From Fistulifera solaris (Eukaryota; Bacillariophyta; Bacillariophyceae; Naviculales; Stauroneidaceae), in contig AP026137.1 of the NCBI GenBank assembly GCA_030295235.1, positions 682,001 through 746,000 on the forward strand: 64,000 bases of DNA. Direction: 5' to 3'. The position numbers and the translations under genes were made by a program. The notes beneath the pieces are model-generated. The model did not search any database. It saw nothing but the letters and a program-made list of their open reading frames with translations, and was not told where the DNA came from. Below, one piece after another: positions 52,666 to 63,518 of the stretch. Positions within the stretch are counted from its first letter, which is position 1. Each line of letters starts with the position of its first letter.

Positions 52666-54617
52666 ATGAGTAACACAGCCCCTCCGTATGCAGCTACTGC
52701 GCTCGCGTTGAGCGTCAAACACTGGAAGGATTTGGGCATCGACGACGGCGACGAGGAAACAGCCCCCACGAATGACCTGGATACACTCGTCGAGCGCCTC
52801 ACGGCCATTCTTGTCGTCCGTTGCGTCGCGATCGTAGCCGAGAAAGATGAATTCAACGATCTTTCGACGGCTACCATTTGTCGTTCTACCTTGATGCGCC
52901 AAGCAGCTTGGCCGGAGCCGATTACGGCAGACGTCGTCGAACAGATTCGAACGTTCGTTCACGCCATTCTTTCGCGCTACAACGATAATCCCTATCACAA
53001 CCGTCAACATGCGTATCATGTCACTACATCCGCTCACAAATTGTTGGAGTTGATGCTGTTGGAAAAGCAACAAACGTTTGGTTTGCGAAACGATCCTCTT
53101 ATGCAGTTTGCTTTGATTTTCGCGGCATTGATTCATGACGTCGAACATCAAGGCCTTCCCAACCGTCAATTGTGCAACGAAGCCGCCAAACTCGCGGTGA
53201 CTTACAACGATCAGTCGGTTGCTGAAAACAGGTCTCTGGCGATTGGGTTCCACGAGCTCTTGAAAGATGATTACAAGGAACTCCGTGCCGTGCTATTTGG
53301 AAATTCGAATGAGGCGGATCCTTCGCAGTCGGATTACCAAAGATTCCGTAGACAAGTCATCTCTTTAGTTCTCACTACGGATATCGCGAATCCGGAGCGT
53401 ACTGCTCTATTCAAGTCTAAATGGGTGGAGGCATTTGAGAGTCCGCTGGTGGACGATGACGTTAGTGTCCTTGAGGATGATGATGAAAAGAAAGATCAGA
53501 AAGAAGGCGAGGACGAAGAGGACGCCAGTGAATCTCGTGATGTCGTGACATCTGACAAAGTAGGCGAGAGACGGCGATCAAATGCAAGTACGGGATCTTT
53601 GCGAAGTCGCGGAAGTTCTCGGGGAGGCACCCGTCTTGGGATGAGAATGAGCATCGACTTGTCGGGTGAAGCATTACACATCTACAAACAAGTTGGAAAC
53701 TCGAAAAACTCAGAAGAACCGGACGAACTTAAGATATCGGTTTTGCTTGAGCTATTCCTTACAGCGGCGGATGTATCACACAACCTCCAGGGATGGGAAC
53801 AGATGGTGAAATGGTCCAACTGTCTCTACCTCGAGCTTCAGCGGGCATTACTGATGGGTAGAGGGACGGATCCAAAGCCCAACTGGTTTCAAAATCAAGT
53901 ATGTTCAAAGTTGTCGATATCGGTCATATTGTTGGGCCTTCTCTCACATTGGTTTTTGCTTTAACTACCCAGATCGGATTTTTGGAATTCTACTTGCTAC
54001 CTCTTGCTAATAAACTGGACGAAACAGGAGTCTTCGGTGGTTTTGTTGGTAAACAGTTTGCTACAACAGTTTTGGCAAATCGTGATCGGTGGGTCAAAAA
54101 GGGCCAAAAGGTTACTGATCAAATCATTGAAGAAGGGAAAAAGATGGTGATCGATAATGCAACGACATGCAATCCTTGCAGAATGGATGATGAAGCCGAT
54201 GGAGACCTCGATCCTGAGAGTGGAGAGATGGAGGCGTCTAATGAGCCGGGTGAAGGTGGAAGTCCCACCGACTGGGTGAAAGTCTTCATGTTTGTCGTTA
54301 TTGTTTTATTGCTTGGTGTCATACTGCAGCTTTCTCAGATCCTCCGGCACCCCAGAACGTCTCCGAAGGGTAACCCAGGATTGTGGAAAATTAACTGTCG
54401 CAAGCTTGGTAAGGCGGTTTCACCGATGGAACGTTGCAAGGATGGATATCTGAGAATCGATAGTGGTGGCCATGCTACTTTCCATGTCTCGGATAATTGC
54501 GATGATAGTGGAATGAATAGTTGTTTTCGAAATGCTCCAATTTTAACGCAGCAAGATCTCATGAAGATCGGGCTTTCTACCGTGCCTTTTGAAGAAGAGA
54601 ATTTGGCTATCGCTTAA
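52666..54617 (+). CDS. Class I cyclic-nucleotide phosphodiesterase with C-terminal membrane helix
   Basis: Hydrolyses cAMP and/or cGMP. Exons 52666-53898 and 53973-54617 (74-nt GT-AG intron). The PDEase I HD domain shows HNRQHA (111-116), HDVEHQG (157-163) and TAADVSH (third metal Asp), plus WFQNQIGFLEFYLLPL, which carries the conserved Gln/Phe of the purine clamp. An acidic Ser-rich insert of ~75 residues lies inside the catalytic domain. The C-terminus adds a helix (WVKVFMFVVIVLLLGVILQL) and a ~100-residue tail with several Cys (CRKLG, RCKDGY, DNCDD, SCF), probably on the lumenal or outer side. It would balance the membrane cyclase encoded at 6.9-10.3 kb. Confidence 0.9.
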
Positions 54618-54747
54618 GCTATAATTCGTAATTGAAGATACGCTAAAGAGTACCAGGTACCTGTAACTGCTTCGCTAACTGCTTGACAAAAAGAAGAGTG
54701 CTCTATAGATCTTGCAGTAGCTACTGATAAACATGAACTAGGGTTCA

Positions 54748-57700
54748 TCATTCATTCTCTTTACTGTCAATCACACGAGCGACAAAGATAGACAAGGTAG
54801 GATTTTGACTGAGGAGAGAGCCAGATATTCGGAGATATGAATTCGACAAGTCCTTTGCGCGGTATTTCCTGACTCTGGTAACATTTCCGCTATTCGACGT
54901 TGGGGCAAGGACTAGCAACTCCGAATGCATATCCGTAACCACGGCCTGCAACTCAAAATCTCCTAAATAACCATGAGCTAACTCCTGGAACAATTGATTG
55001 CCGAAACGGTCCATTGTTTGTTGGTCACAAACTAGCCAACCAACAGGCTGTCGTCCAGTTGAGAGGCTCTCAAAGATTTCAAATAGCCGCCAATACGATG
55101 TAAGACATCGTCGCGGCGAGAACCACCCGGTGAATTGTCCAGCAGCTTACCAACTCCATTACGTTCATATACGTCGAATTCGAAAAGGCCACTCTCAGAA
55201 CTCCCTTCAGAGTCGGCATCATGGTCACTATCGTCTCTACGTGGTATATTCGTCGCTTGTTGTCGGCCCGGCGACTGTGAGCGATAAAGGTTACTAGCAA
55301 AGCGAAAACCATACCGCTCGCTTTGATTCTCCTTCTCTTTATGAACATGTGCAGTGACTTCTGCGGGTCCGTCCGTGTCTTCGTTACTTTTCGTCAAATA
55401 AGCTTCTAGAAAGAAAGACGTCAGAACGTTTGACATAACTAGAACTCCGGCAAAGTAAGCCACCATCAGAAAGGTATATACAATCAGAGGGCTATTGAAT
55501 CGACTCGCAAGAAGAAATGTCTCCGCTAGGATCGCCCAATCATCAACAACCAAAACTTGAAACATCGTAACGATGCCTTCCTGGTAGCTATTAAAGTTGT
55601 TCAGGTCGTAAATGTGATAGCTTTCCGACGATATGTTTCCTCCCCACAGACACATGCCGACATAAACAAAGACATGCAGAGTGGATAGAACGAGGAAGGA
55701 AGGGCCCACAAGATAGAAAAAGTACCTCAGAGCTTCGCCGGATCAAATCACGAAAAAACTGGAAAAATCTCATGATGCGAACCATATCAAGTGCTCGTCC
55801 AATCAACATACAATTCACAGCTGTAGTAGCATTAGCTGAGAATATTAGCAAGAGAAAACCAAAGAAAGACACACTTGCAGCAACAAGTGCGATCCCATCA
55901 AATGCAGTGTCCATACGCGTCAGAGGAGTAAAGTCAGGAATCCGGAAAGGGTTGAACCTGATAACAAGTTCGGCACCAGCGGCAAAAGTAATCCCCAAAC
56001 CCATCAGTATCGCTGTAATGGAAAGGGAACGGTCATGAAACCGGGATGAAATCACTATAACAAAAACAAAGTTGATCATCGAAACCAAGACAGCTGCTAA
56101 CTCAATGGTCATTGCCAATGTGGAGGCGGTCCTTGTTGTGCGGATAGAAGCATTCAGAGCTTTTCGAATTTTCGCATGGAATGTAGCGTAATCGATGTAT
56201 TTCTGATCGGATGCAGCAACAATTTCGAGGAGTGCATTGATTTTGAGCGCGCTGTAGTGTGGTCGAATGATCTCCAGTATTTGCTGAACCAGCGATAGCG
56301 GTATACAGTCCCCAGATGGTGGTGTCATTGAAGCGTCTTGACCTAAACGGTGATGAAACTGAAGTGATTTGAACGCGAGCTGTATAGCAACTTCGCGTTG
56401 TGCAGCAGATTTTTGCCGCATTTCTTTTGCAGCACGCATGTATGCGTGGAACACAACACTCAGAATCAGCGATTGCATGAAGAACACACTGATTACAATA
56501 AATGAGACAAAGAAGACCGCTGAAAATTGCGACTGTTCGTAAAACGGAAGCCAAACTCCAGGATTCCCCGCGGAAGATGACAACTCAAATAGAGAAAGCA
56601 AGGATGCACCAAGATGCTCATAACCGTCATGCTTATTGAAAAGCCTGGTCGCGATCGCCGCAAAAAGAAGATGCATTAGGCCATCCATGGAAAGAACCCG
56701 CACAACCTCCGGCATAATCATGCCAAGAACATTTAATGCCTCTCTGGCAAGTGAAGAAACGTAGAACAAAGCCACGGGTTTGAAAATGCTGGAGAGGATA
56801 ATCACACCGCGATCAGGTGATATCGCCAACTTCGTGCAATTTTCCAGCAATAATAAGCCACAGAATAACATCAGGGGCTGATCAAACGAGTTATTTTGAC
56901 TCAAAAAGGCAAGATTTTCATTGAACGGGCCTGCTCGATCTCCAAAAATCGATTTCAACCTCGGGGTCATGTCAAATTTATGAAGATCCCGTGCGATCAA
57001 CAGATCAAAAGAATAGACAACGACGGCAAAGGCGTTGAGAGCCGTCAGTGCTGTATGATCATTTTGCTGGCTTCCAAAGCCTTCAAAGAAACAGCCCAGA
57101 AACAAGGCAACAGTCGCAATACCCAGGACGACTGGAGACACAACATTGCCATACCTAAATTCGTGCAGTTTGACTTGTCGTTCCGATATCTCTTCAAGAC
57201 CGCGTCCACCAAACACCGGCGGCCGACTTGCTTCATAATCCCTAAGAAAGGTTGCAGCAACTTGAATGTAATTGGGTCGTTTAGTGCTGGCACGTCTTTT
57301 AGTACTTTTAAAAGCGCCACCAGAACCAAAAGGATCTAACAAGGGACTACCTTCGTGGGGATTATCGGGACGCAAATCGCGGAAATTCAAAGACGAAATG
57401 TTCGATAATCTTTTGCATCATTCTCGGTGTTGATTGAAGGCGAAGCGGAGCGAAATGATGCCGCTAGCTGTGTAACCCAATTGCTAGAATCGTAATTCTT
57501 TGATCGCAATTTGTTTCGTTGTTTGACAGACCTTTTGTAGTCCTTCCTTGACGGCACGCCTGCTGCTACGCCAGCTGTCCTTTTTGTTGAGCTTTTTTGC
57601 TGAAACCTTTGCTTTCGATCCGTGGCAATTCGCCCTCCTTCCTTTGCCTGCGGGACATCCGAAAGAAACGAGGGCGATTTACTTCTAAAACTTTTTCGTT

Positions 57701-58025
57701 CCGAACGAGACGAAGAATGCCTTTGTGTTTTTCGATGAGACGGATCTTCGCTAGTATCAGAATATTCGAGGACGGAGAGACGCCCCATAGCGAGCTTATC
57801 ATCGTCTTCATCCGCCAACGCTTCCGTCATGCTCACGTCTGAAACGAAAGAACTTCCACGAAATATGGGCGAGGCATTGAAGCTAGACGAGTCCAGCTTC
57901 TCTTCATCCGCTTCTGAGACATCTGAGGGATGACTGGGATCATAGGCCTGAGATGTCATTTCTCTTTGTAATGCGTTGTAGACCTCGCAAGATTTCAGGT
58001 ACCGGTCGAAGAAATCAGAACGCAA
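54748..58025 (-). CDS. Two-pore cation channel, TPC1-like
   Basis: About 1,090 residues. Two six-helix channel repeats joined by a cytosolic EF-hand-like linker. Repeat I has the pore SLLSLFELSSSAGNPGVW and FFMQSLILSVVFHAY. The linker (LVQQILEIIRPHYSALKINA, DQKYIDYATFHAKI) corresponds to the TPC1 EF-hands, but loop acids are poor. Repeat II has an S4 with spaced Arg (IGRALDMVRIMRFFQFFRDL) and the pore FNSYQEGIVTMFQVLVVDDW. TPCs sit in vacuolar or endolysosomal membranes and pass Na+/Ca2+. The ~200-residue Ser/Arg head is disordered. Frame changes occur at + strand runs T4 57411-57414, A5 55717-55721 and T3 55077-55079; one base in each gives a continuous protein (e.g. DAKRLSNISSLNFRD, SEVLFYLVGPSFLV). 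No intron seen. Confidence 0.8.
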
Positions 58026-58980
58026 TTGACACCAACTGACTACGACCTTGTCGAGCAGCTCAAGTGCGACGAAATCTCAGGTCAAAGAAACAGCTATTAT
58101 CGAGCTGCTTGTTATTTAAACCGATATTTCCTCGATGATCAATTTGTTGCTCCGATTTGTCATGGCATGAAGATTGCACGAGGAGTCAAGAACAAAAGGC
58201 AAAGAAAAAGAAGCGCAGTCAAAGCAAAAAGTGCGTTGTGAGTGTGTCCGGAAGAAGGACACATCATCAACATCGAATCGTCGGAACGGTACTCGTTGTT
58301 TACTTCTTCGTTTTTACTGTAGGCCCAAAGTGTTATCAGTTTTCGCCACGACTACATTCAGTCATGAGTCATGGACCAGTAATCTTCCGAGCTATCTACC
58401 CTCTGTTTGTTTTGCAAGATGTAGAATACATTTGTTGTTATTCCAATGCAAAAGTCTTCAGCAGCAGCATAGACAGAAACAATGACAAGTTTTTTTGCGT
58501 CTTGCTGCTTGCGTCTTGCGTCGATGTCTTTCGTCGTCCGTCATACTTGAGACTGGGGACTCGCCCTACTCGTGACTCGTGACATCCATCGCGTCGCGCG
58601 CGCGCCTTTCGTTTGCATTTACCATTTACTTCGTTACTACAAAATTCCGCCCACCGCGCTTCTTTGTCAAGCAGCATCCTTCCTTGCTATTCTCGGCTCA
58701 TCGTTGCAATCGAACGACTCCTTGTTTTGAATAATATTATTGGTAAGCTAACTCTGTGCATTGATAAGGAATGTAGGGAATTATATTGAAGCGAACGAAT
58801 TTCGGGTGTTTGATAGTGTGGCGAAAAGGAATAAATAAAGTCTTCGCGCCGCCGGTTTGCATTCATTTGGCGGGCTGCGTGTCTCAGTAATGCACCGTTA
58901 AAGAATCTTTTGATCTGATCTTCCATTTCCTCACAATTATTCGTTCTGAACACAGGATTTACCCAAAAGAATCAATTAAA
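58026..58980. other. Intergenic, divergent promoters
   Basis: 955 bp between the channel start and RPS27e. Contains the inverted CATGACTGAA block at 58306-58365 and a GCG-rich stretch (58590-58605). An AT-rich leader precedes the RPS27e ATG. No gene seen. Confidence 0.6.
58306..58365 (-). repeat. Dispersed CATGACTGAA hairpin block, inverted copy
   Basis: The complement reads CATGACTGAATGTAGTCGTG, GGCGAAAACTG and ACACTTTGGGCCTACAGTAA, colinear with 3935-3994 over ~60 bp. It lies ~280 bp upstream of the channel start. Confidence 0.75.
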
Positions 58981-59229
58981 ATGCCTAAGGATCTCTTGCA
59001 CCCGTCACCTGAGGATGAACTCCGAACTCATAAATTGAAGCGCCTTGTACAATCTCCCAATTCTTACTTTATGGACATTAAGTGCCCGGGATGTTTTCAA
59101 ATTACAACTGTTTTCAGCCACGCACAGACCGTTGTCATGTGCGCTAACTGCAATATTCATCTTTGCGAGCCCACTGGAGGTAAAGCTCGACTGACTGAAG
59201 GATGCAGCTACAGAAAGAAGGTTGACTAA
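58981..59229 (+). CDS. RPS27: 40S ribosomal protein S27e
   Basis: 82 residues, full length, single exon here. Matches RPS27e throughout: [40 protein letters not shown], the second zinc pair MCANCN, and the ending [15 protein letters not shown]. The four cysteines CxxC...CxxC bind zinc. Component of the small subunit, needed for rRNA maturation in other eukaryotes. Start ATG 58981 in context AAAATG. Confidence 0.97.
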   Translation: MPKDLLHPSPEDELRTHKLKRLVQSPNSYFMDIKCPGCFQITTVFSHAQTVVMCANCNIHLCEPTGGKARLTEGCSYRKKVD

Positions 59230-59498
59230 ATAAACATATTATTACACCCAGACAGGATTGACTTCTTTTTTATCGTGATTGAATGTTTGCTGCTTGAGCT
59301 TTCTTTTGATGTAGTAATTTGGCCGTAGTGTTGCATTCGTTTAGTACTAGAGTGACTTAGCTATGTGGTGTCATCCTCCGCAGCTACGATTATTAGCATC
59401 AAAAATTAGTCGATTAGCCAAGTTGTAAGAGCTAGAATGAGCCACATCCAAATTGGCAGCGTATCTCGCTCCCAGAAAACATCTAGGTCCATGTAGGC

Positions 59499-61184
59499 CT
59501 AGTCAAGATCAACCCAATCAGGAATATAGGTTGTCCGTGCGATCTTGATAAACTCCAAAAGAGCAGTAGCCTCCAAAATCTCTGTTTCAAAGTCGCCCGT
59601 CGCCTTGGCAGTGGACGAGAAGCACTGACGGAGAGCATGGGTAGCATGTGCTGATGCATCGCGGAGGCGCTCCTGCACGATGTAACCCAACGTTCGACCA
59701 TCTGCAGTCGCTCCCCAAACTTCGAGCTTCGAGTTGTCTGTCAGACCTTGATGAAGCGGCTTCCATCTATGCCTGTTTTCATCATATATTTGATCACGAT
59801 GGTTCAAATCTGCTTGTGTTTGATCTTCCGTAGTCCTTGATTCTGTCGAATTTTCTTTGGCCCGGATCAAAACAACCAAAGGCACTAGATAAATGACCAT
59901 CTCAAAACATTCAAAGTTTAAAAGCAAGTGCGACCCGACCCCAAAGGGCTCCGGCCGAATGAGCTTCGCCCCTTTTCGTTTCAATGCAGAAAGTAAATTC
60001 GAAGGGACTTTGCGGTTCGGAGTGAGAAGAACACGACATCTTATCACCGGTCTTTTCGACGTCAGGCGTCTGCGTTTGGAAGGAGGGGCATCTCCCGTAT
60101 CTTCCACTACTTCATCTGTGGTAAAAACCAGCGGCTTCATCCAAGCATCCTCCAACGTCAACTTGACAGGCGGTGAATTCTCACGCTGTGTCTTTAATAC
60201 ATCTTGGCATACTTGAATGCCTTCGTTGACGATCTGATTGGCTTTGACTAACGTCTTGGGAGGCACAGTCTTCTTGTCAGCGATGCTCATATAAGCCAAA
60301 CAAACAGTTCCTGCCGCCCGCATTTTGTCTAAATGTTTCAATGCGCGTGTAATGTCTGCCTCACTGAGTCCTTCTCGAAGCTGTTGCTGTGAAACACTCC
60401 TGGTGGGAAGCGGAACAGACGCCTGTGCTTTTTCCATAGCGTCTGCGAGAAGTTCATTTGGTTTCTGAAGAGGTTTCGTTTTATGCAATTTCTCGTACAA
60501 ATGCTCATGTCGACGCTGGGCGCACTGGGCCAAAATTTTGCTCGGTTGAGGATTCGCGAGTTCCGCAAAGTCCGTTTCTTTCTTGGCCAGAGTCTCCGCC
60601 AAAAACCGATCCGCATCCGCCAATTTGACGATATGCGCTCTAATATTTTCCGTTTTTCGTTCTAAGTAAGTTTTCAATTTTTCCAGCTGCTCAGCAGTGA
60701 TCCCTTTCGCATTCTCTTCCGTCCCCGGCAGTACACCCAAATCGGTGGCCCAAATGCGGACCCCATCGGTATGTTGTCGCAATTGCACGGCTTTTTCCTC
60801 TCCGTACTTGGCTTTCATTTCTGCAACCGCCGTATCCGCGTGTTTTAAAATATAGAGCAAGTCTTCGCCATAATGATTGCGCAATTCTTTGATCGTGCTT
60901 TGTATGTCGGTGGTGGGTGCGGCAGCGGCAACGGGTGGGACGTAGTTTTTCTGTAATTTCTTGAGTCGTTTGGCTAGCGTTTTTCGATAATTTTCCAAAG
61001 AAGTGGCAGTGTTGAATACAGTTGCTTCGAATTGCGACGCGAGACGCAATTTGGAGGCCGGTGTAGCACCCGGTTCGAGAGCGGCGAGCACCTTCGAAAT
61101 CTCTCGGACTTCGGCGTTTCGATACGATTGCTGCACGGAAGCACGCCAATCAGCATCGGCAGCAGTTGCGGTAGCGTCCGTCAT
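59499..61184 (-). CDS. KIX-domain protein, Mediator subunit 15-like
   Basis: 561 residues, single exon, ATG 61184. Residues ~12-85 resemble the KIX three-helix domain of Med15/CBP: DWRASVQQSYRNAEVREISK, KLRLASQFEATVFNTATSLE, NYRKTLAKRLKKL. This domain binds activation domains of transcription factors. The middle is helical and charged (~residues 90-330); then a basic patch (SKRRRLTSK) that can serve as a nuclear signal, and a C-terminal folded part (VIRCRVLLTPNRKVPSNLLS, GSHLLLNFECFEMVIYLVPL) recalling the Med15 C-terminal association domain. Divergent from the CCNDBP1-like gene, sharing a 460-bp gap. Confidence 0.7.
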   Translation of the reverse strand: MTDATATAADADWRASVQQSYRNAEVREISKVLAALEPGATPASKLRLASQFEATVFNTATSLENYRKTLAKRLKKLQKNYVPPVAAAAPTTDIQSTIKELRNHYGEDLLYILKHADTAVAEMKAKYGEEKAVQLRQHTDGVRIWATDLGVLPGTEENAKGITAEQLEKLKTYLERKTENIRAHIVKLADADRFLAETLAKKETDFAELANPQPSKILAQCAQRRHEHLYEKLHKTKPLQKPNELLADAMEKAQASVPLPTRSVSQQQLREGLSEADITRALKHLDKMRAAGTVCLAYMSIADKKTVPPKTLVKANQIVNEGIQVCQDVLKTQRENSPPVKLTLEDAWMKPLVFTTDEVVEDTGDAPPSKRRRLTSKRPVIRCRVLLTPNRKVPSNLLSALKRKGAKLIRPEPFGVGSHLLLNFECFEMVIYLVPLVVLIRAKENSTESRTTEDQTQADLNHRDQIYDENRHRWKPLHQGLTDNSKLEVWGATADGRTLGYIVQERLRDASAHATHALRQCFSSTAKATGDFETEILEATALLEFIKIARTTYIPDWVDLD

Positions 61185-61644
61185 TTCTAATTAAGTATTA
61201 ATTGATAAGAAACATGCTTTTCTTCTCTTGCGAGAGCGAAAGGGTTCAAATAAAAAGTTCGACGTTTTTCTTGTCAAAAATCAAAAATAAAAAGCAAAAC
61301 TATTATCAATCGTGATTAGCAAGTCATGAATTATATGACGAATGACACATGACTGAATTTCAGTCGTTAAAAACGTCGTATACACGTTGGGCTATAGTAA
61401 ATCCCTAACCTCAGTCTTCAAAAATTATGCGGTAAGGTGGAACGTCTGGCCCTCGTCTCACAGCGGCGGAAATGTTTGCGTTTCGATATTTTTTCGATGG
61501 CCAACACAAATTTTCGGAGATCAAAAACAAAAAGATAAAACAAGTCAACTGGATGAGAAAAACAAACAAGCTAAGCGATATCGCCTCCACTTTCATTGAA
61601 ACTATTATAAAGCACCACTTGAGACGACCACACGGAGTAAAACA
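61185..61644. promoter_or_regulatory. Divergent promoter region with CATGACTGAA block
   Basis: 460 bp between ATGs on opposite strands. The block at 61348-61402 (CATGACTGAATTTCAGTCG ... ACACGTTGGGCTATAGTAAA) lies ~165 bp from one start and ~240 bp from the other. Confidence 0.6.
61348..61402 (+). repeat. Dispersed CATGACTGAA hairpin block, copy
   Basis: CATGACTGAATTTCAGTCG has arms GACTGAA/TTCAGTC forming a perfect 7-bp stem. It is followed, as at 3935, by ACACGTTGGGCTATAGTAAA. Confidence 0.75.
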
Positions 61645-62783
61645 ATGACCGTATCCCCCCAACTTGACGACCCCTTTGAAACACAAAAACAAGTGCTTGC
61701 TGCCTTGATGCAATTAGAAGAATCGTTGAAAGAGCTCAACGATGGCGTATCACCTCCAACACTATCACACTATCGCTCCATACCCGAAGATGTCAAAGAA
61801 TCGTACAGTCTCCTGACACAAGGCGCCGAAATCATTCACGCCAGCAGCACCAAATACACGCTTCTAGGGAAACTCGACGCCACCGAACAAGGTCGTGCAC
61901 TGCGCGACATTGTCAACGGTTGTCAGCTCATGGGTACGGCGTGTCTGGTCATACATGACGATCAAACGGGATGTGCTCGTCCGACCCGACAACACTGCAA
62001 GCGAGTCACACGTGCCATGGTATTGTCCGTCCTACAAATGATTCATGTTTGGGTGGACCAGTTGGCGCAGGGCAGTGACAACAATCTCGGAGCACAAAAG
62101 GCGGGGACTGTTTGGGAAAAATGCAATGTGATTTTGGAAAACGACTTCCGCAAGGGAATCGGAATTGCATACGACGAGACTTGCTTACTTATATGAAAGA
62201 TTGTGCCGATACCATGACAGAATTTCAAGATTTGATTGACCAGGGACCGTCCACTGCGGAACGAGCGGAAGTTCTCGACACCAATGATACTGATTTTTCG
62301 GTTTTGCACATGTTACAGCAAGCCTTAGACGGAGACGAAAGCACTTATACCGAGAACGAGCTTCCAGTCGCCACGGCCACTCTCTACCTAATCAAGCTAT
62401 CTCGCGGTTGCATCAATTTATCGATGCAGTGCATGGAGGAGATCACGGGATATGCAGCTGATCATGAAGAAGTAAGTCGACTTGATTGGATATCCAAGTT
62501 GTATGACTTGGCACATGATGTGGGCGTTGGGGTGACCGATCTCGGGGCGACAATGTACCCGCCATTACAAGTCAGTTCTCTCAAGGAGCAAGTCGAACAC
62601 CAATGCACCGTAATACGGAATCTTTTATCGTGTGTTTCCGAGCTCAGAGAATTTATTCGAAAAGCGACCAATTCGAATCAGACGTTGTCCTTGGATACAA
62701 TTTCATTGTTTTCAAAACTGGAGACTGCATTTCAAAAACGGCACGGAGAAGCAATGCATGCTATTGAAATGTTCACTTCATGA
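61645..62783 (+). CDS. CCNDBP1/GCIP-like protein (cyclin-D1-binding protein family)
   Basis: About 379 residues, no intron needed. Helical throughout: SYSLLTQGAEIIHASSTKYT, IVNGCQLMGTACLVIHDD, MVLSVLQMIHVWVDQLAQ, TVWEKCNVILE ... NCIRRDLLTYMKDCADTMTE, LYLIKLSRGCINLSMQC, LYDLAHDVGVGVTDLGATMY. This order is that of human CCNDBP1, a helix-loop-helix-like regulator of cyclin D/CDK and transcription; its role in diatoms is unknown. The two halves are in different frames that join if the A4 run 62138-62141 has one more A, giving ILEKRLPQGNRNCIRR with no loss of conserved residues. Start ATG 61645. Confidence 0.75.
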
Positions 62784-63518
62784 TTACCTGATATTTCTTC
62801 GTTCGGTTGATAATGCATGGCGTCTACCAACGTGAGATGAGGAGTTGATGGTTGCTAGATCTTAGCCCTGGACGATCATAGTTTTCCAAAGATCTCGCAT
62901 GAGCAGGTACCGGTAAGATACGTTTGACTATAAGTTTTGATACCACTTTAATTTATTCAAAACAGAACGTACACAAACGCTTATACTAGAGATGTTGATA
63001 GATGTTCTATGTTATGCTCGTGTACCTGGTGTTTTTGTGCGTGACCTTCGCAAAGGTCGAATGCAAACGGGGGCGGAGAATGACGAAAGGATTGAGTATC
63101 GATCAACGATCGATCAATTCGATGTTTTCTTCCACTTCTCCGTTAACAAAGCCATCAAACGCGTCGTTTTATCACAAGAAGAGTCCAAACGAGATCCGGG
63201 AGACCTAGATGTATCCATCGAAGGCTTTTAGTCGATCGGATAATCTAGTAAGGGTCATTCAGGTGATTTTGACGCTCCGACGGAAACGCAACAAAATGAC
63301 GCAACAAGCTTGGAATACGGCCGTAATGGGTCTATGCCTTACCGCGATTTGCTTAGTGGGATTTTTCTTCCTTTCGGCTGGAAACAACGCAGAAAACGCG
63401 CAATCTTTCACTCATTCAAAAGGACAGAGTTCACGAAGTCGTCACCGAATTATGCAGTAAAATCCCAGACTCGTTTCGTTTCTTTGTGGAGAGTCTTTGC
63501 AACATTTTCAGCAACTAC
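62784..63518. other. Region without a confident gene
   Basis: 735 bp. Short open frames at 62992-63231 and 63002-63208 show no recognisable family. The 63296-63460 frame with a membrane helix is listed separately. Confidence 0.4.
63296..63460 (+). CDS. Candidate 54-codon membrane-helix frame, possibly the 5' part of the next gene
   Basis: ATG 63296 opens MTQQAWNTAVMGLCLTAICL and continues VGFFFLSAGNN, a clear hydrophobic helix, then a polar tail. If the A4 run 63418-63421 were one base shorter, it would read into HSKDRVHEVVTELCSK and on into the GFA-type gene without a stop. It may thus be the N-terminus of that protein, a separate microprotein, or nothing. Confidence 0.3.
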   Translation: MTQQAWNTAVMGLCLTAICLVGFFFLSAGNNAENAQSFTHSKGQSSRSRHRIMQ

